Source: Streptomyces sp. NRRL WC-3618 (GTDB lineage: Bacteria; Actinomycetota; Actinomycetes; Streptomycetales; Streptomycetaceae). Taken from it: 64,000 nt of DNA. The position numbers and the translations under genes were made by a program. Each line of letters starts with the position of its first letter. Positions within the stretch are counted from its first letter, which is position 1. Shown here one piece after another: positions 35,994 through 45,100 of this stretch. The stretch is from NCBI RefSeq assembly GCF_001280005.1, contig NZ_LGDW01000118.1:1-64000 (forward strand), in the 5' to 3' direction. The notes beneath the pieces are model-generated. The model searched no databases. It was not told where the DNA came from and worked only from the letters and a program-made list of their open reading frames with translations.

Positions 35994-36713
35994 CTATCGC
36001 CGGTGATCGGCGTCCAGTGGTTCCAAATCCTCGTCCTCGTCCAGGCCCACTGCCACCAGGTCGGGATCGATCTCGTCCTCCAGCAGGTCGTCGTCCTCGA
36101 CGATGTCCGCGTCGTCGTCGAAGACAGCGCTGACATCGAATCGGCACACCACCCGCTCCGCGTCGACCTGGTCGAAGGGGGCCTCCAGCCATTCGCCGGG
36201 GTCGGCCGCCTCGTCCGCGGCCGTCACCCACAGCGTGGAGTCGCCCTCCTCCAGGCCGAACTCCTTGTGCCGGGAGGCGATCTCGTCCGGCTCGAACTCG
36301 CCGAACAAAATACCCAGCGCCCCGTGCACCGTGCCGGAGACGTCGGCGCCCGCACCGTCGTCGTCCACGGCTTCCACCCGCTGCGCCTGCGCCAGCAGCC
36401 GCTGCGGCTCCACCACGGCGTAGTCGCGGCGGATGAGCACACTCAGCGCGTTCGGCTCCTCGGGGCCCGCGTACGGCGGCAGCGCGTCGTCGGAACCAGG
36501 GATCTCGAAGGGGGTGACCTCGTCATATCGGTCGTAGAGCAGCTCGTCGTACACCTCGGCGGCAGCGGCCAGCTGGTTGAACGCCTCATAGACATCGGGG
36601 TCGTCCTCCCCCGACCGGCGTTCGACCGCCGCCAGGTGGCGGTCGAGCGCGGTCTTGACCGCCTCGGCGGCGGCGCGTACCTCGGCAGCGGTGGGCTGCG
36701 CAGCATCAGACAT
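35994..36713 (-). CDS. Acidic conserved hypothetical protein
   Basis: 239 residues with a strikingly acidic C-terminus (AVFDDDADIVEDDDLLEDEIDPDL). The N-terminal half is helical (AAEVRAAAEAVKTALDRHLAAVERRSGEDDPDVYEAFNQLAAAAEVYDELLYDRYDEVTPFEIPG). I recognise it only as a Streptomyces-conserved hypothetical. The start MSDAAQPTAAEVRAA at 36713 is preferred; a 13-residue extension lacks support. It is divergent from the DUF5703 gene with 47 bases between them. There is no signal peptide or membrane segment. Function unknown. Confidence 0.75.
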   Translation of the reverse strand: MSDAAQPTAAEVRAAAEAVKTALDRHLAAVERRSGEDDPDVYEAFNQLAAAAEVYDELLYDRYDEVTPFEIPGSDDALPPYAGPEEPNALSVLIRRDYAVVEPQRLLAQAQRVEAVDDDGAGADVSGTVHGALGILFGEFEPDEIASRHKEFGLEEGDSTLWVTAADEAADPGEWLEAPFDQVDAERVVCRFDVSAVFDDDADIVEDDDLLEDEIDPDLVAVGLDEDEDLEPLDADHRR

Positions 36714-36760
36714 AGTGCAGACGCTATCCGTACCAGGGCTCTGCCCGCACAATAGATGCG

Positions 36761-36949
36761 ATGCCGGAATACGAATTTGTCGACGTGTACGTACCGCGCG
36801 GGGTCACTCGCAAGGAAGCCACACGTCTGCTCACGGACCATGCCGAGTACGGACACTGGGAGTTGGACCGCCTCAGCCTGCTGCACGACGGCAGTCGCAG
36901 AGTGCGGATGCGGCGCCGCATCATCCGCCAGGTGCGGGCCACCTGGTGA
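36761..36949 (+). CDS. DUF5703 family small protein
   Basis: 62 residues (MPEYEFVDVYVPRGVTRKEATRLL at the start, then a very basic tail with RRVRMRRRIIRQVRATW). It is a small actinobacterial family of unknown function, always about this size. It is divergently transcribed from the acidic protein and immediately followed by a strong hairpin. The opposite charge of the two neighbours is notable. Confidence 0.8.
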   Translation: MPEYEFVDVYVPRGVTRKEATRLLTDHAEYGHWELDRLSLLHDGSRRVRMRRRIIRQVRATW

Positions 36950-36964
36950 GATGAGGCGGCGAAA

Positions 36965-37000
36965 ACGGAGCGGGCCCCGCGTCTGCGGGGCCCGCTCCGT
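36965..37000. terminator. Perfect 16-bp hairpin between DUF5703 and chpC
   Basis: ACGGAGCGGGCCCCGC (36965-36980) pairs with GCGGGGCCCGCTCCGT (36985-37000), loop GTCT. It serves both converging genes. Confidence 0.9.
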
Positions 37001-37017
37001 TGCGCACGCGTACGTGT

Positions 37018-38142
37018 CTACGCAGAGGGGCGTGCCTTGCGGTAGAGGACGGTGCCCGCGAGCAGCATGCCCGCGCCCACCGGCAGGGCGAGGCCCAGCG
37101 GCAGGTCACCGCCGGTGTGCGCGAGCTGGGCGCCGCTCCGGGGCTGCGGAACGGTCCGTACACCGCTCTGGTCGACGTACGTGGGGCCGGCCGGCGGGGT
37201 CACACCGTGCGAGATGCCGGGCGGTGCGACCGGGGAAGCCGGCCGGGCCGGGGTGGCGGGCTGGGCCGGGGTTCCCGGATGTGCGGGGCCGGCCGGAGCC
37301 TGGGGGCTCTGCGGCTGCTGCGGCTTGCCGGGCTGCTCGTGGCCGCTCGGTCCGGGCGGGGGCGTGGTCTGGTGACCGCCGCCGGGGGGTGTGGACGGGC
37401 CGTGGGTCTCCGGAGGCGGCGCCGGGTGGCCTCCGCCCGCGTGGTCCCCGGTGTTCGCGCAGTCGTTGCCCGCCACCGCGTTGCCGATGCCGATCACGTT
37501 GACGGAGTTGCCGCAGACGTTCACCGGTGCGTCGACCGGTGCCTCCACGTGGTTGCCCGACGCGACGCCCGGTGAGTCGGTGGCGTATCCGCCGGCGTAC
37601 GAGCCCTCCCAACCGTGCCAGTCGCCGGAGCCGCCGGGGCTGCCCGGGTACCCGAAGCCACCCGGGGCGCCCGAGTCCCCGTAGCCACCGTGGCCGCCAT
37701 AGCCGTCGTGACCGCCGTACCCGGAGGGCGAGCCGTACCCGCCGTGCCCGCCCTCGTCGCCGTACCCACCGGACGAGCCGTGGCCTCCCTGGCCGCTGTG
37801 GTTGCCCTGGTTTCCGTGACCGCCGTGGTTGCCCTGGTTTCCGTGACCGCCGTGGTTGCCCTGGTTGCCGTGTCCGCCCGGGGAGCCGTGGCCGCCTCCG
37901 CCGTTGGCGCACTTGTGGCCCATCGCCGGGTTGAGCAGACCGACGACGCTCACGGTGTTGCCGCAGGCGTTGACCGGCACGTTCACCGGCGCGCTCACCG
38001 AGTTGCCCGACAGCACGCCGGGTGAGTTCGAGGCGGCGGCGTTCGCACCCGAGTCGGCGTGCGCCTGGGCGCCGCCCGCGGCGGCCATCACGCCCGTCGC
38101 GGCGGCCATGGTCATCAGGCCCTTGCGGGTGACCTGTCGCAT
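37018..38142 (-). CDS. chpC: Long chaplin with two chaplin domains, collagen-like linker and sortase signal
   Basis: 374 residues. A Sec signal peptide (about residues 1-30) is followed by chaplin domain 1 (SPGVLSGNSVSAPVNVPVNACGNTV, Cys60 and Cys78). A Gly/His/Asn-rich repeat (GGHGNQGNH units) covers roughly residues 81-185. Chaplin domain 2 (SPGVASGNHVEAPVDAPVNVCGNSV) precedes a Pro-rich stalk. A sortase signal LAHTGG, a membrane segment and RKARPSA end the protein. Chaplins coat aerial hyphae with amyloid fibrils, and long forms are wall-anchored by sortase. ATG 38140-38142 is chosen over an extension lacking a signal. It lies next to chpH, as chpC does in S. coelicolor. Confidence 0.9.
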   Translation of the reverse strand: MRQVTRKGLMTMAAATGVMAAAGGAQAHADSGANAAASNSPGVLSGNSVSAPVNVPVNACGNTVSVVGLLNPAMGHKCANGGGGHGSPGGHGNQGNHGGHGNQGNHGGHGNQGNHSGQGGHGSSGGYGDEGGHGGYGSPSGYGGHDGYGGHGGYGDSGAPGGFGYPGSPGGSGDWHGWEGSYAGGYATDSPGVASGNHVEAPVDAPVNVCGNSVNVIGIGNAVAGNDCANTGDHAGGGHPAPPPETHGPSTPPGGGHQTTPPPGPSGHEQPGKPQQPQSPQAPAGPAHPGTPAQPATPARPASPVAPPGISHGVTPPAGPTYVDQSGVRTVPQPRSGAQLAHTGGDLPLGLALPVGAGMLLAGTVLYRKARPSA

Positions 38143-38191
38143 TACTACATCCCTGCCTTCAAATGATCTGTCGCGAACTGTCCGGAACGAC

Positions 38192-38232
38192 CTGTCGGCC
38201 CCGGCACGCATAACGCGTTCCGGGGCCGACAG
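38192..38232 (-). terminator. Hairpin between chpH and chpC
   Basis: CTGTCGGCCCCGG (38192-38204) pairs with CCGGGGCCGACAG (38220-38232), 15-base loop. It lies downstream of chpH and upstream of chpC on the minus strand, so chpC probably has its own promoter or partial read-through. Confidence 0.75.
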
Positions 38233-38278
38233 GCTCAGACTCACTGGGAGTCAGAACCTCATGAGGTGAGGCGCAGCA

Positions 38279-38512
38279 TCAGTTGTTGACGCAGGTGTTG
38301 CCGAAGGCGGGGTTCAGCAGCCCGATCACGGAGATCGTGTTGCCGCAGACGTTCACCGGGACGTGAACGGGAACCTGAACAACGTTGCCGGACAGGACAC
38401 CCGGGGAGTGCACGGCAGCACCCTGGGCACCCGCGTCGGCGACGGCCAGGCCCGCACCCGCGAGAACCAGACCACCAGTGGCAGCCGCAGCGGCGACGAC
38501 CTTCTTGATCAT
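38279..38512 (-). CDS. chpH: Short chaplin ChpH
   Basis: 77 residues. A cleavable signal peptide runs to about Ala25. The single chaplin domain (HSPGVLSGNVVQVPVHVPVNVCGN) carries Cys56 and Cys74, the disulfide pair of short chaplins. The secreted peptide self-assembles into surface amyloid that lowers surface tension for aerial growth. A strong GGAGGA site precedes the ATG. It is near identical to the S. coelicolor protein as remembered. Expression is expected during aerial development. Confidence 0.95.
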   Translation of the reverse strand: MIKKVVAAAAATGGLVLAGAGLAVADAGAQGAAVHSPGVLSGNVVQVPVHVPVNVCGNTISVIGLLNPAFGNTCVNN

Positions 38513-38756
38513 TATTCCTCCTTGTTGGCAATGCGATCCCGAGTAGCGGACCGCATCACCAGTAACGAGGAGGGGGCATTAGGGCTACGACCCTATGAGC
38601 GCATTCACTCTTCTCAGTCAGCCACGCACGTGCGGACGATTATTGGAGTGTCGTTCAATCGGGTAATTCCGGGCGTTTTCAAGGGCCTTGGGCCCCCGCC
38701 GAAACCCCTGGAACACAGGCTGGAACCCAGGCTGGAAGCCAGACCTGGCGCTGGAT
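38513..38756. promoter_or_regulatory. chpH upstream region with degenerate 12-base tandem repeats
   Basis: 244 bases hold the chpH promoter (not resolved by eye) and three tandem 12-mers at 38709-38744 (TGGAACACAGGC, TGGAACCCAGGC, TGGAAGCCAGAC), close to the end of the M20 peptidase gene. The region is less GC-rich than average near 38600-38670, as expected of a developmental promoter. Confidence 0.5.
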
Positions 38757-40091
38757 TCAGGATGCCCCGATGAAGCGGTCGAGCACACGCACCCCGAACT
38801 TCAGCGCGTCGACCGGCACCCGTTCGTCAACACCGTGGAACATGCCCGCGAAGTCCAGCTCCGGCGGCAGCTTCAGCGGTGCGAAGCCGAAGCAACGGAT
38901 GCCGAGGTCCGCGAAGGACTTGGCGTCGGTGCCGGCCGAGAGCATGTAGGGCACGGCCCGGGCGATCGGGTCCTCGGCGACCAGCGCGGTCTGCATGGCG
39001 TCCACGAGCGCCCCGTCGAAGGAGGTCTCCAGCGCCTTGTCGGCGTGCACGTCCTCGCGCTTCACGTTCGGGCCGAGGATGCGGTCCAGGTCGGCGAGGA
39101 ACTCCTCCTCGTAGCCGGGGAGGTAGCGGGCGTCGACGTGCGCGGTGGCCTGGCCCGGAATGACGTTGACCTTGTAACCGGCGCCCAGCTGGGTCGGGTT
39201 GGCGGTGTTCTGCAGCGAGGCGCCGATCAGCTTGGCGATACCGCCGAGCTTCGCGAGCGTCGCGTCCATGTTCTCGGGGTCCAGCTCGGTGCCCAGCGCG
39301 TCGCCGAGTTCGTCGAGGAAGTGCCGCAGTGTCTTGGTGACCCGGACCGGGAACTTGTGCCGGCCGAGGCGGCCGACGGCCTCCGACAGCTCGGTGATCG
39401 CGTTGTCCTTGTGGATCATCGAACCGTGTCCGGCGGTGCCGTCGACGGTCAGCTTCATCCAGTGCATGCCCTTCTGCGCCGTCTCGACGAGATACAGGCG
39501 CAGGTTCTCGTTGACGGTGAAGGAGAACCCGCCGACCTCGCTGATCGCCTCGGTCACCCCCTCGAACAGGTCCGGGTGCTTGTCCACGAGGTGCCGCGCG
39601 CCCCAGGTACCGCCCGCCTCCTCGTCCGCGAGGAAGGCGAGGACGATGTCGCGCGGGGGCTTGCGGCCGGTGCGCAGCCGGTCCCGGACGACCGCGAGGG
39701 TCATCGCGTCCATGTCCTTCATGTCGACCGCGCCCCGGCCCCACACACATCCGTCCGCGATCTCGCCGGAGAAGGGGTGGTGGGTCCAGTCCGCCGCGTT
39801 GGCCGGTACGACGTCGGTGTGGCCGTGGATGAGCAGCGCCGGCCGCGACCGGTCCTCACCCTCGATACGCGCCACGGTGGACGCGCGCCCCTTGTGCGAC
39901 TCGAAGATCTGCGGCTCCAGACCCACCTCGGCGAGCTTCTCGGCGATGTACTCGGCTGCCTTGCGTTCGCCCGGTCCCGAGTGGTCGCCGAAGTTGCTGG
40001 TGTCGATCTGGATGAGTTCGCGACAGAGGTCCACGACCTCGTCCTCGCCGGTGACGCTCGTCGCCGCGTCCGTCCTGCCCGTCCCGCTCAC
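38757..40091 (-). CDS. M20/M25/M40 family metallopeptidase
   Basis: 444 residues. Zinc-site motifs are LLIHGHTDVVPANAADW, WGRGAVDMKDMDAM and AFLADEEAGGTWGARHLVD, with a C-terminal FHGVDERVPVDAL His. The dimerisation domain lies between. It is probably a cytoplasmic di-zinc amidohydrolase or dipeptidase (ArgE/DapE/CPG2 class); the substrate is not predictable. GTG 40091 (MSGTGRTDAATSV) is preferred because GGGAGGT lies seven bases upstream and the extension is low-complexity. Confidence 0.9.
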   Translation of the reverse strand: MSGTGRTDAATSVTGEDEVVDLCRELIQIDTSNFGDHSGPGERKAAEYIAEKLAEVGLEPQIFESHKGRASTVARIEGEDRSRPALLIHGHTDVVPANAADWTHHPFSGEIADGCVWGRGAVDMKDMDAMTLAVVRDRLRTGRKPPRDIVLAFLADEEAGGTWGARHLVDKHPDLFEGVTEAISEVGGFSFTVNENLRLYLVETAQKGMHWMKLTVDGTAGHGSMIHKDNAITELSEAVGRLGRHKFPVRVTKTLRHFLDELGDALGTELDPENMDATLAKLGGIAKLIGASLQNTANPTQLGAGYKVNVIPGQATAHVDARYLPGYEEEFLADLDRILGPNVKREDVHADKALETSFDGALVDAMQTALVAEDPIARAVPYMLSAGTDAKSFADLGIRCFGFAPLKLPPELDFAGMFHGVDERVPVDALKFGVRVLDRFIGAS

Positions 40092-40279
40092 GCTGCTACC
40101 TCCCACTGTTCCCGCTGGTGGTCCTCGCCTCATCCTCCCCCTCCGGCCGCCGCACCCCAAGGCCGGTCCAGGCCCGTCACACACCGTTCACGCCGCGACA
40201 GGGGGTGATCGGCCACCCCGGAAAGCCTGGTAATGTTTCCTTCGTCGCCACGGGGGGAACCCCGCGCGACAGACACCTT

Positions 40280-40364
40280 GTCCGGGTGGCGGAATGGCAG
40301 ACGCGCTAGCTTGAGGTGCTAGTGCCCTTTATCGGGCGTGGGGGTTCAAGTCCCCCCTCGGACA
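40280..40364 (+). tRNA. tRNA-Leu (anticodon GAG)
   Basis: 85 bases folding as a class II tRNA. The acceptor GTCCGGG pairs with CTCGGAC (one G-T). The anticodon arm GCTAGC-TTGAGGT-GCTAG has GAG at 40313-40315. A long variable arm (TGCCCTTTATCGGGCG) and the T-arm GGGGGTTCAAGTCCCCC follow. CCA is not encoded. This is a standard CUC/CUU reader, not the developmental bldA tRNA (UAA). Confidence 0.97.
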
Positions 40365-40386
40365 CTTACTCTCGTCAGTCGCCGAG

Positions 40387-40410
40387 ACCCCACATTTTGT
40401 GGGGTTTTTT
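40387..40410 (+). terminator. Intrinsic terminator after tRNA-Leu
   Basis: ACCCCACA (40387-40394), loop TTT, TGTGGGGT (40398-40405), then a run of six T. This classic U-tract terminator is uncommon in this genome type. Confidence 0.93.
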
Positions 40411-40628
40411 GCGTTTCACGACGTCCAACTCCCCCTGGAACGGCCGTATTCGGGGATCTCCCCGACGGGTGCCGCACCGGTGGCGCATACCCTTGGGCCG
40501 GGTCGACCGTCATCGCCGACGGTCCTAGGCCGTGTCCGCAAAGTCCCGCCTGCCTCGAGACGCCTGGCACGCCCTAGCACCCCGATGCCCCAGCGGGCCC
40601 CCCACTGCCGCTCCGCCAGGAGGACGTC

Positions 40629-41876
40629 ATGACCGCCGCACACGCTCCCCAAGGGCAGCCCGCAGCCGCCGAGCCGGACTCCGGTGCCGCAGCTCCGGCG
40701 CCGGACCCGACCTCAACGGCAGCCGCCCCCGCGGCTGTTGCCCCGCCGGTGACCAAGCCGGCCTCGGGAGCGGTGTCCTCCCCGGAGCCGGCCCCCGAGG
40801 CCGCGCCGGACCCCGAGTCACAGCCGGAGCCGGCGCCCGGAGCGGACGCGGAGTCGGAGGGTGAGGCTCCGGTCGGCGCCGGTACGGCAGGCACGGTCGC
40901 CATGCCGGGTGTGGTGACCGTCGGCGACGACTCCGACGGTGGCGGCGCCGCCGCAGCTCAGGCCGGCCACCCGGGCCGGCCGTCCCGGCCGATGCTGGCC
41001 GCCGCGGCCATCGCGGGCGCGCTCCTGATATCGGTGCCGTTCCTGATAAGCAACCGTGGCAACGACCACACCGCGGCCCGCACCACTGCCGGAGGCAGTA
41101 CGGCGGACACCGTACTGAGCGACCCGCTGGACGCGGTGACTTCGGGCACCGTCGGGACAGCCGAGCCGACGCCGGACGCGAACCGGGCGACGCCGTCGAA
41201 GAAGGCCTCGCAGAGCCCAGCGAGCCGAGACGACAAGCACGCGGCGGGCGGCGCTGCCTCGGGCGCCGGAAGGGGCGGGAACTCAGGCGGCAAGGGAACC
41301 AGCGAGCACAAGGAAAGCACCGGGAGCAAGAGCCGGCCCGTGGGCTCCGGGAGCGGCCCCAAGACGTCCAAGCACTCCTCCGGTTCGAAGGGCGGCGGTT
41401 CGGGATCCGCTCCCAAGAGGACGACCGGCGGCGGTTCGGGCAGCGGTGGCAGCGGCGGCGGTACCAAGCCCGCCCCGGCCCCCGCCGTCGTGCCCGGCGC
41501 GATCATCTTCAGCCACGCGTCCAACAAGTGCATCGACGTCGTCGGCGACAAGGGCAAGGACGGCGCCCCGCTGGAGATCTGGTCGTGCAACGGCAAGGCC
41601 CAGCAGAAGTGGATCTTCAAGTCGGACGGCACCGTGCGCGCCATGGGCCTGTGCATGGACGTGGCCTGGGGGTCCTCCGCGGAGGGCGCGGTCATCCAGC
41701 TGGCCAGATGCAGCGGCAACCCGGCCCAGCGGTTCATCCTCGCCGGGCCCAACGACCTGGTGAATCCGCAGGCCAACAAATGCGTCGACGTGAAGGACCA
41801 GAAGAAGAGCAACGGCACCCGGCTCCAGCTGTGGACGTGCAACGGTCAGCCCAACCAGAAGTGGACGGCGCGCTGA
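40629..41876 (+). CDS. Membrane-anchored ricin-B-lectin (RICIN) domain protein
   Basis: 415 residues. A Pro/Ala/Glu-rich cytoplasmic N-terminus (1-120) precedes one membrane helix (about 122-141: MLAAAAIAGALLISVPFLI). A Ser/Gly/Lys-rich stalk (150-285) leads to a C-terminal RICIN domain (about 290-415) with QxW-type repeats (KAQQKW, NPAQRF, QPNQKW) and paired CIDV/CMDV/CVDV cysteines. It is probably a surface carbohydrate-binding protein with type II topology. AGGAGGA precedes the ATG. There is no catalytic domain. The ligand is unknown. Confidence 0.82.
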   Translation: MTAAHAPQGQPAAAEPDSGAAAPAPDPTSTAAAPAAVAPPVTKPASGAVSSPEPAPEAAPDPESQPEPAPGADAESEGEAPVGAGTAGTVAMPGVVTVGDDSDGGGAAAAQAGHPGRPSRPMLAAAAIAGALLISVPFLISNRGNDHTAARTTAGGSTADTVLSDPLDAVTSGTVGTAEPTPDANRATPSKKASQSPASRDDKHAAGGAASGAGRGGNSGGKGTSEHKESTGSKSRPVGSGSGPKTSKHSSGSKGGGSGSAPKRTTGGGSGSGGSGGGTKPAPAPAVVPGAIIFSHASNKCIDVVGDKGKDGAPLEIWSCNGKAQQKWIFKSDGTVRAMGLCMDVAWGSSAEGAVIQLARCSGNPAQRFILAGPNDLVNPQANKCVDVKDQKKSNGTRLQLWTCNGQPNQKWTAR

Positions 41877-42148
41877 ACGGTCAGCCGTTTTTCGCCGGGT
41901 GTGGGCGATATCTCGTCCGCTCGCGCGACCATGAAGATCACCAGGTCAGGGCGTCGGCCAAAGCCCCCGGCACTCCCCGCCGGGACCCCCTTGCGGCGCT
42001 CTCACCTGGCAGAAGCGTGCTCGCGACCCTAGCCTCGTACTAAAATTTCCGGCTTGTTACGGAACGGAGCTGGAATCGGACAACCCCAGGCACTCCTGCG
42101 GGCCCCGCCAGCGACCCGGAGGTTTCCGGGAACGAGACGCGAGGACTG
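41877..42148. other. Intergenic region before the Pls-like NRPS gene
   Basis: 272 bases with no supported gene. The stretch around 42030-42060 (TACTAAAATTTCCGGC) is AT-richer than its surroundings and may hold the promoter of the NRPS operon. A GAGGA ribosome site sits just before ATG 42149. Confidence 0.45.
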
Positions 42149-45100
42149 ATGGCAGCCATACACGAGAGCAACGCTCTCGGTCTGCTCGACGAAGAGATCC
42201 GCGAGCGGTTCGGCGACACTGCACGTTTCTCCGCGGGGCCCGCCGCCTCGCCGCGCACGCTCGTCGACGTCTTCGACGCAGCCGTACGTTCGTACCCGAC
42301 CGAGCCCGCCCTCGACGACGGCACCACCGCGCTCACCTACCGGGCGCTGGCCACCGAGGTGGAGAGCGTACGGCGCCGGCTGAGCGCCGCCGGCGTCGGC
42401 CTCGGGGACCGTGTGGGGGTCCGGGTGCCGTCCGGCACCAATGAGCTGTACGTCGCCATCCTGGCCGTGCTGGCCGCCGGGGCGGCCTACGTTCCCGTGG
42501 ACGCCGAGGACCCGGACGAGCGGGCCGAGCTGGTGTTCGGGGAGGCCGGTGTACGGGCCGTCATCGGGGCCGCGTACGAGATCACCGTTCCGGGCGCCCG
42601 CAGCGAACTGCCCGCGCGGCGGCCCGGCGTCGAGCACGACGCCTGGATCATCTTCACCTCCGGCTCGACCGGCAAGCCCAAGGGCGTCGCCGTCAGCCAC
42701 CGCAGCGCCGCCGCCTTCGTGGACGCCGAGGCCGCGCTGTTCCTCACCGACGATCCCGTGGGACCCGGCGACCGGGTCATGGCGGGCCTCTCCGTGGCCT
42801 TCGACGCCTCCTGCGAGGAGATGTGGCTGGCCTGGCGCTACGGGGCCTGTCTGGTGCCCGTACCGCGCTCCCAGGTGCGCAGCGGCGCCGACCTCGGGCC
42901 CTGGCTGGTCGAGCAGGAGATCTCCGTGGTCTCCACCGTGCCCACGCTGGCCGCGCTGTGGGAGCCGGAGACCCTCAACGACGTACGGCTGCTGATCTTC
43001 GGCGGGGAGGCCTGTCCGCCCGAGCTGGTGCAGCGGCTGGTGACGGAGGGGCGCGAGGTGTGGAACACCTACGGGCCCACCGAGGCCACCGTCGTCGCCT
43101 GTGCCTCCCTGCTCACCGGCGCGGAACCGATCCGGATCGGGCTGCCCCTGAACGGCTGGGAGCTCGCGGTCGTCGACGAGGCCGGGGAGCCCGTCGCGAT
43201 GGGCGCCAGTGGCCAGCTGGTCATCGGCGGTGTCGGACTCGCGCGGTATCTCGACGCCGGGAAGGACGCCGAGAAGTACGCGCCGCTCGAATCCCTCGGG
43301 TGGGAGCGGGCCTATCGCAGCGGTGACCTCGTGAAGGCCGAACCCGAGGGGCTGATCTTCCTTGGGCGGGCCGACGAGCAGATCAAGCTCGGCGGGCGCC
43401 GTATCGAGCTGGGCGAGGTCGACTCGGCGCTCCAGGGGCTGCCCGGCGTCGCCGGTGCCGCCGCCGCCGTACGGACCGCCCGCAGCGGCAACCAGCTGCT
43501 GGTCGGCTATGTCGTGACGCAGGACGGCTGGGACCAGGCGGCCGCCGTGGAGCGGCTGCGGGCCGAGCTGCCCGCCGCGCTGGTGCCGCTGCTCGCGCCG
43601 GTCGCCGAGCTGCCGACGCGCACGTCGGGCAAGGTCGACCGCAATGCCCTGCCGTGGCCGCTGGAGGGCATGGAGACCGGTCCCGCCGCCCAGCTGTACG
43701 GCACCGAGGCCTGGCTCGCCGAGCAGTGGGGCGAGATCCTCGGCATCCCCGTGGGCAGCGCGAACGACGACTTCTTCGCGATCGGCGGCAGCAGTCTCGG
43801 CGCCGCCCAGCTGACCACGCGCCTGCGGATGCGCTATCCGAGCGCGGCCGTCCTCGACATCTACCAGCAGCCCGTGCTGCGCAAGCTCGCCCGGCATCTG
43901 GAGGAGTCCGCGCAGGACGACGCCGCCGACCGGGTCATCGCGCCGGTTCCCCTGCGTGCCAAGGCCGTGCAGCTGCTGCTGCTGGTGCCGCTGTTCACGC
44001 TGATGGGCCTGCGGTGGGCGGTCGCGCTGGCCGCCGCCGGGAACGTACTGCACTGGTTCGGGGCCTATCCGTGGGCGCCGGTGACCTCGTGGTGGGCGGT
44101 GACCGTCGGTGCCGCCGTGCTCTTCTCCCCACCCGGACGGCTCGCTCTCGCCGCCGGCGGGGCGCGGCTGCTGCTGCGCGGTGTGAAGCCGGGGCGGTAT
44201 CCGCGCGGTGGCAGTGTGCATCTGCGGCTGTGGACCGCCGAGCGGCTCGCCGAGTTCAGCGGGGCGACCTCGCTGACCGGTGCGTGGCTGGAGCGGTACG
44301 CGCGGGCGCTGGGCGGCAAGGTCGGCGCGGACGTCGATCTGCACTCGCTGCCCCCGGTCACGGGGATGATCAAACTGGGGCGTGGGGCCGCCGTCGAGTC
44401 CGAGGTCGATCTGTCGGGGCACTGGCTCGACGGGGACCGGCTGGAGATCGGGCAGGTCAAGGTGGGTGCCGACGCTGTCGTCGGGACGCGCAGCCTGCTC
44501 TTCCCGGGGGCGCGGGTCGGTAAGCGGGCCGAGGTGGCGCCGGGTTCGGCGGTCGTCGGGACGGTGCCGACCGGGCAGCGCTGGGCCGGGGCGCCGGCCG
44601 TGAAGCTCGGCAAGGCGAAGCGGAACTGGCCCAAGGAGCGTCCGCAGCGCGGGCGCGCCTGGCGGGCCATGTACGGCCTCGCCGGGTTCGCGCTCAGCGC
44701 GCTGCCGGTCCTGGCGGGCGCGGTCGCGCTGCTGGTCACGGGCCTGTTCGTCGACCCGGACGCCGGGCTCGGGACCGCTCTGCGGGGCATCGCGCTCGCG
44801 CTGGTGCCGGCCACCCTGGCGTTCGGTCTCGCGTACGCGCTGATGCTGCTGATCGCCGTACGGCTGCTGAGTCTGGGTCTGCGTGAGGGTACGCATCCCA
44901 CGCACAGCCGGATCGGCTGGCAGGCGTGGACGGTCACGCAGCTCATGGACCGCTCCCGCGAGACGCTGTTCCCGCTGTACGCCGGGCTGATCACGCCGGT
45001 GTGGCTGCGGCTGCTGGGGATGCGGATCGGGCGGGGCGCCGAGGTGTCGACAGTGCTGGCGCTGCCGAGCCTGACGACCGTCGGCGAGGGCGCGTTCCTG

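Noticed and set aside
40280..40364. bldA-type developmental tRNA
   Set aside because: The anticodon is GAG, not UAA.
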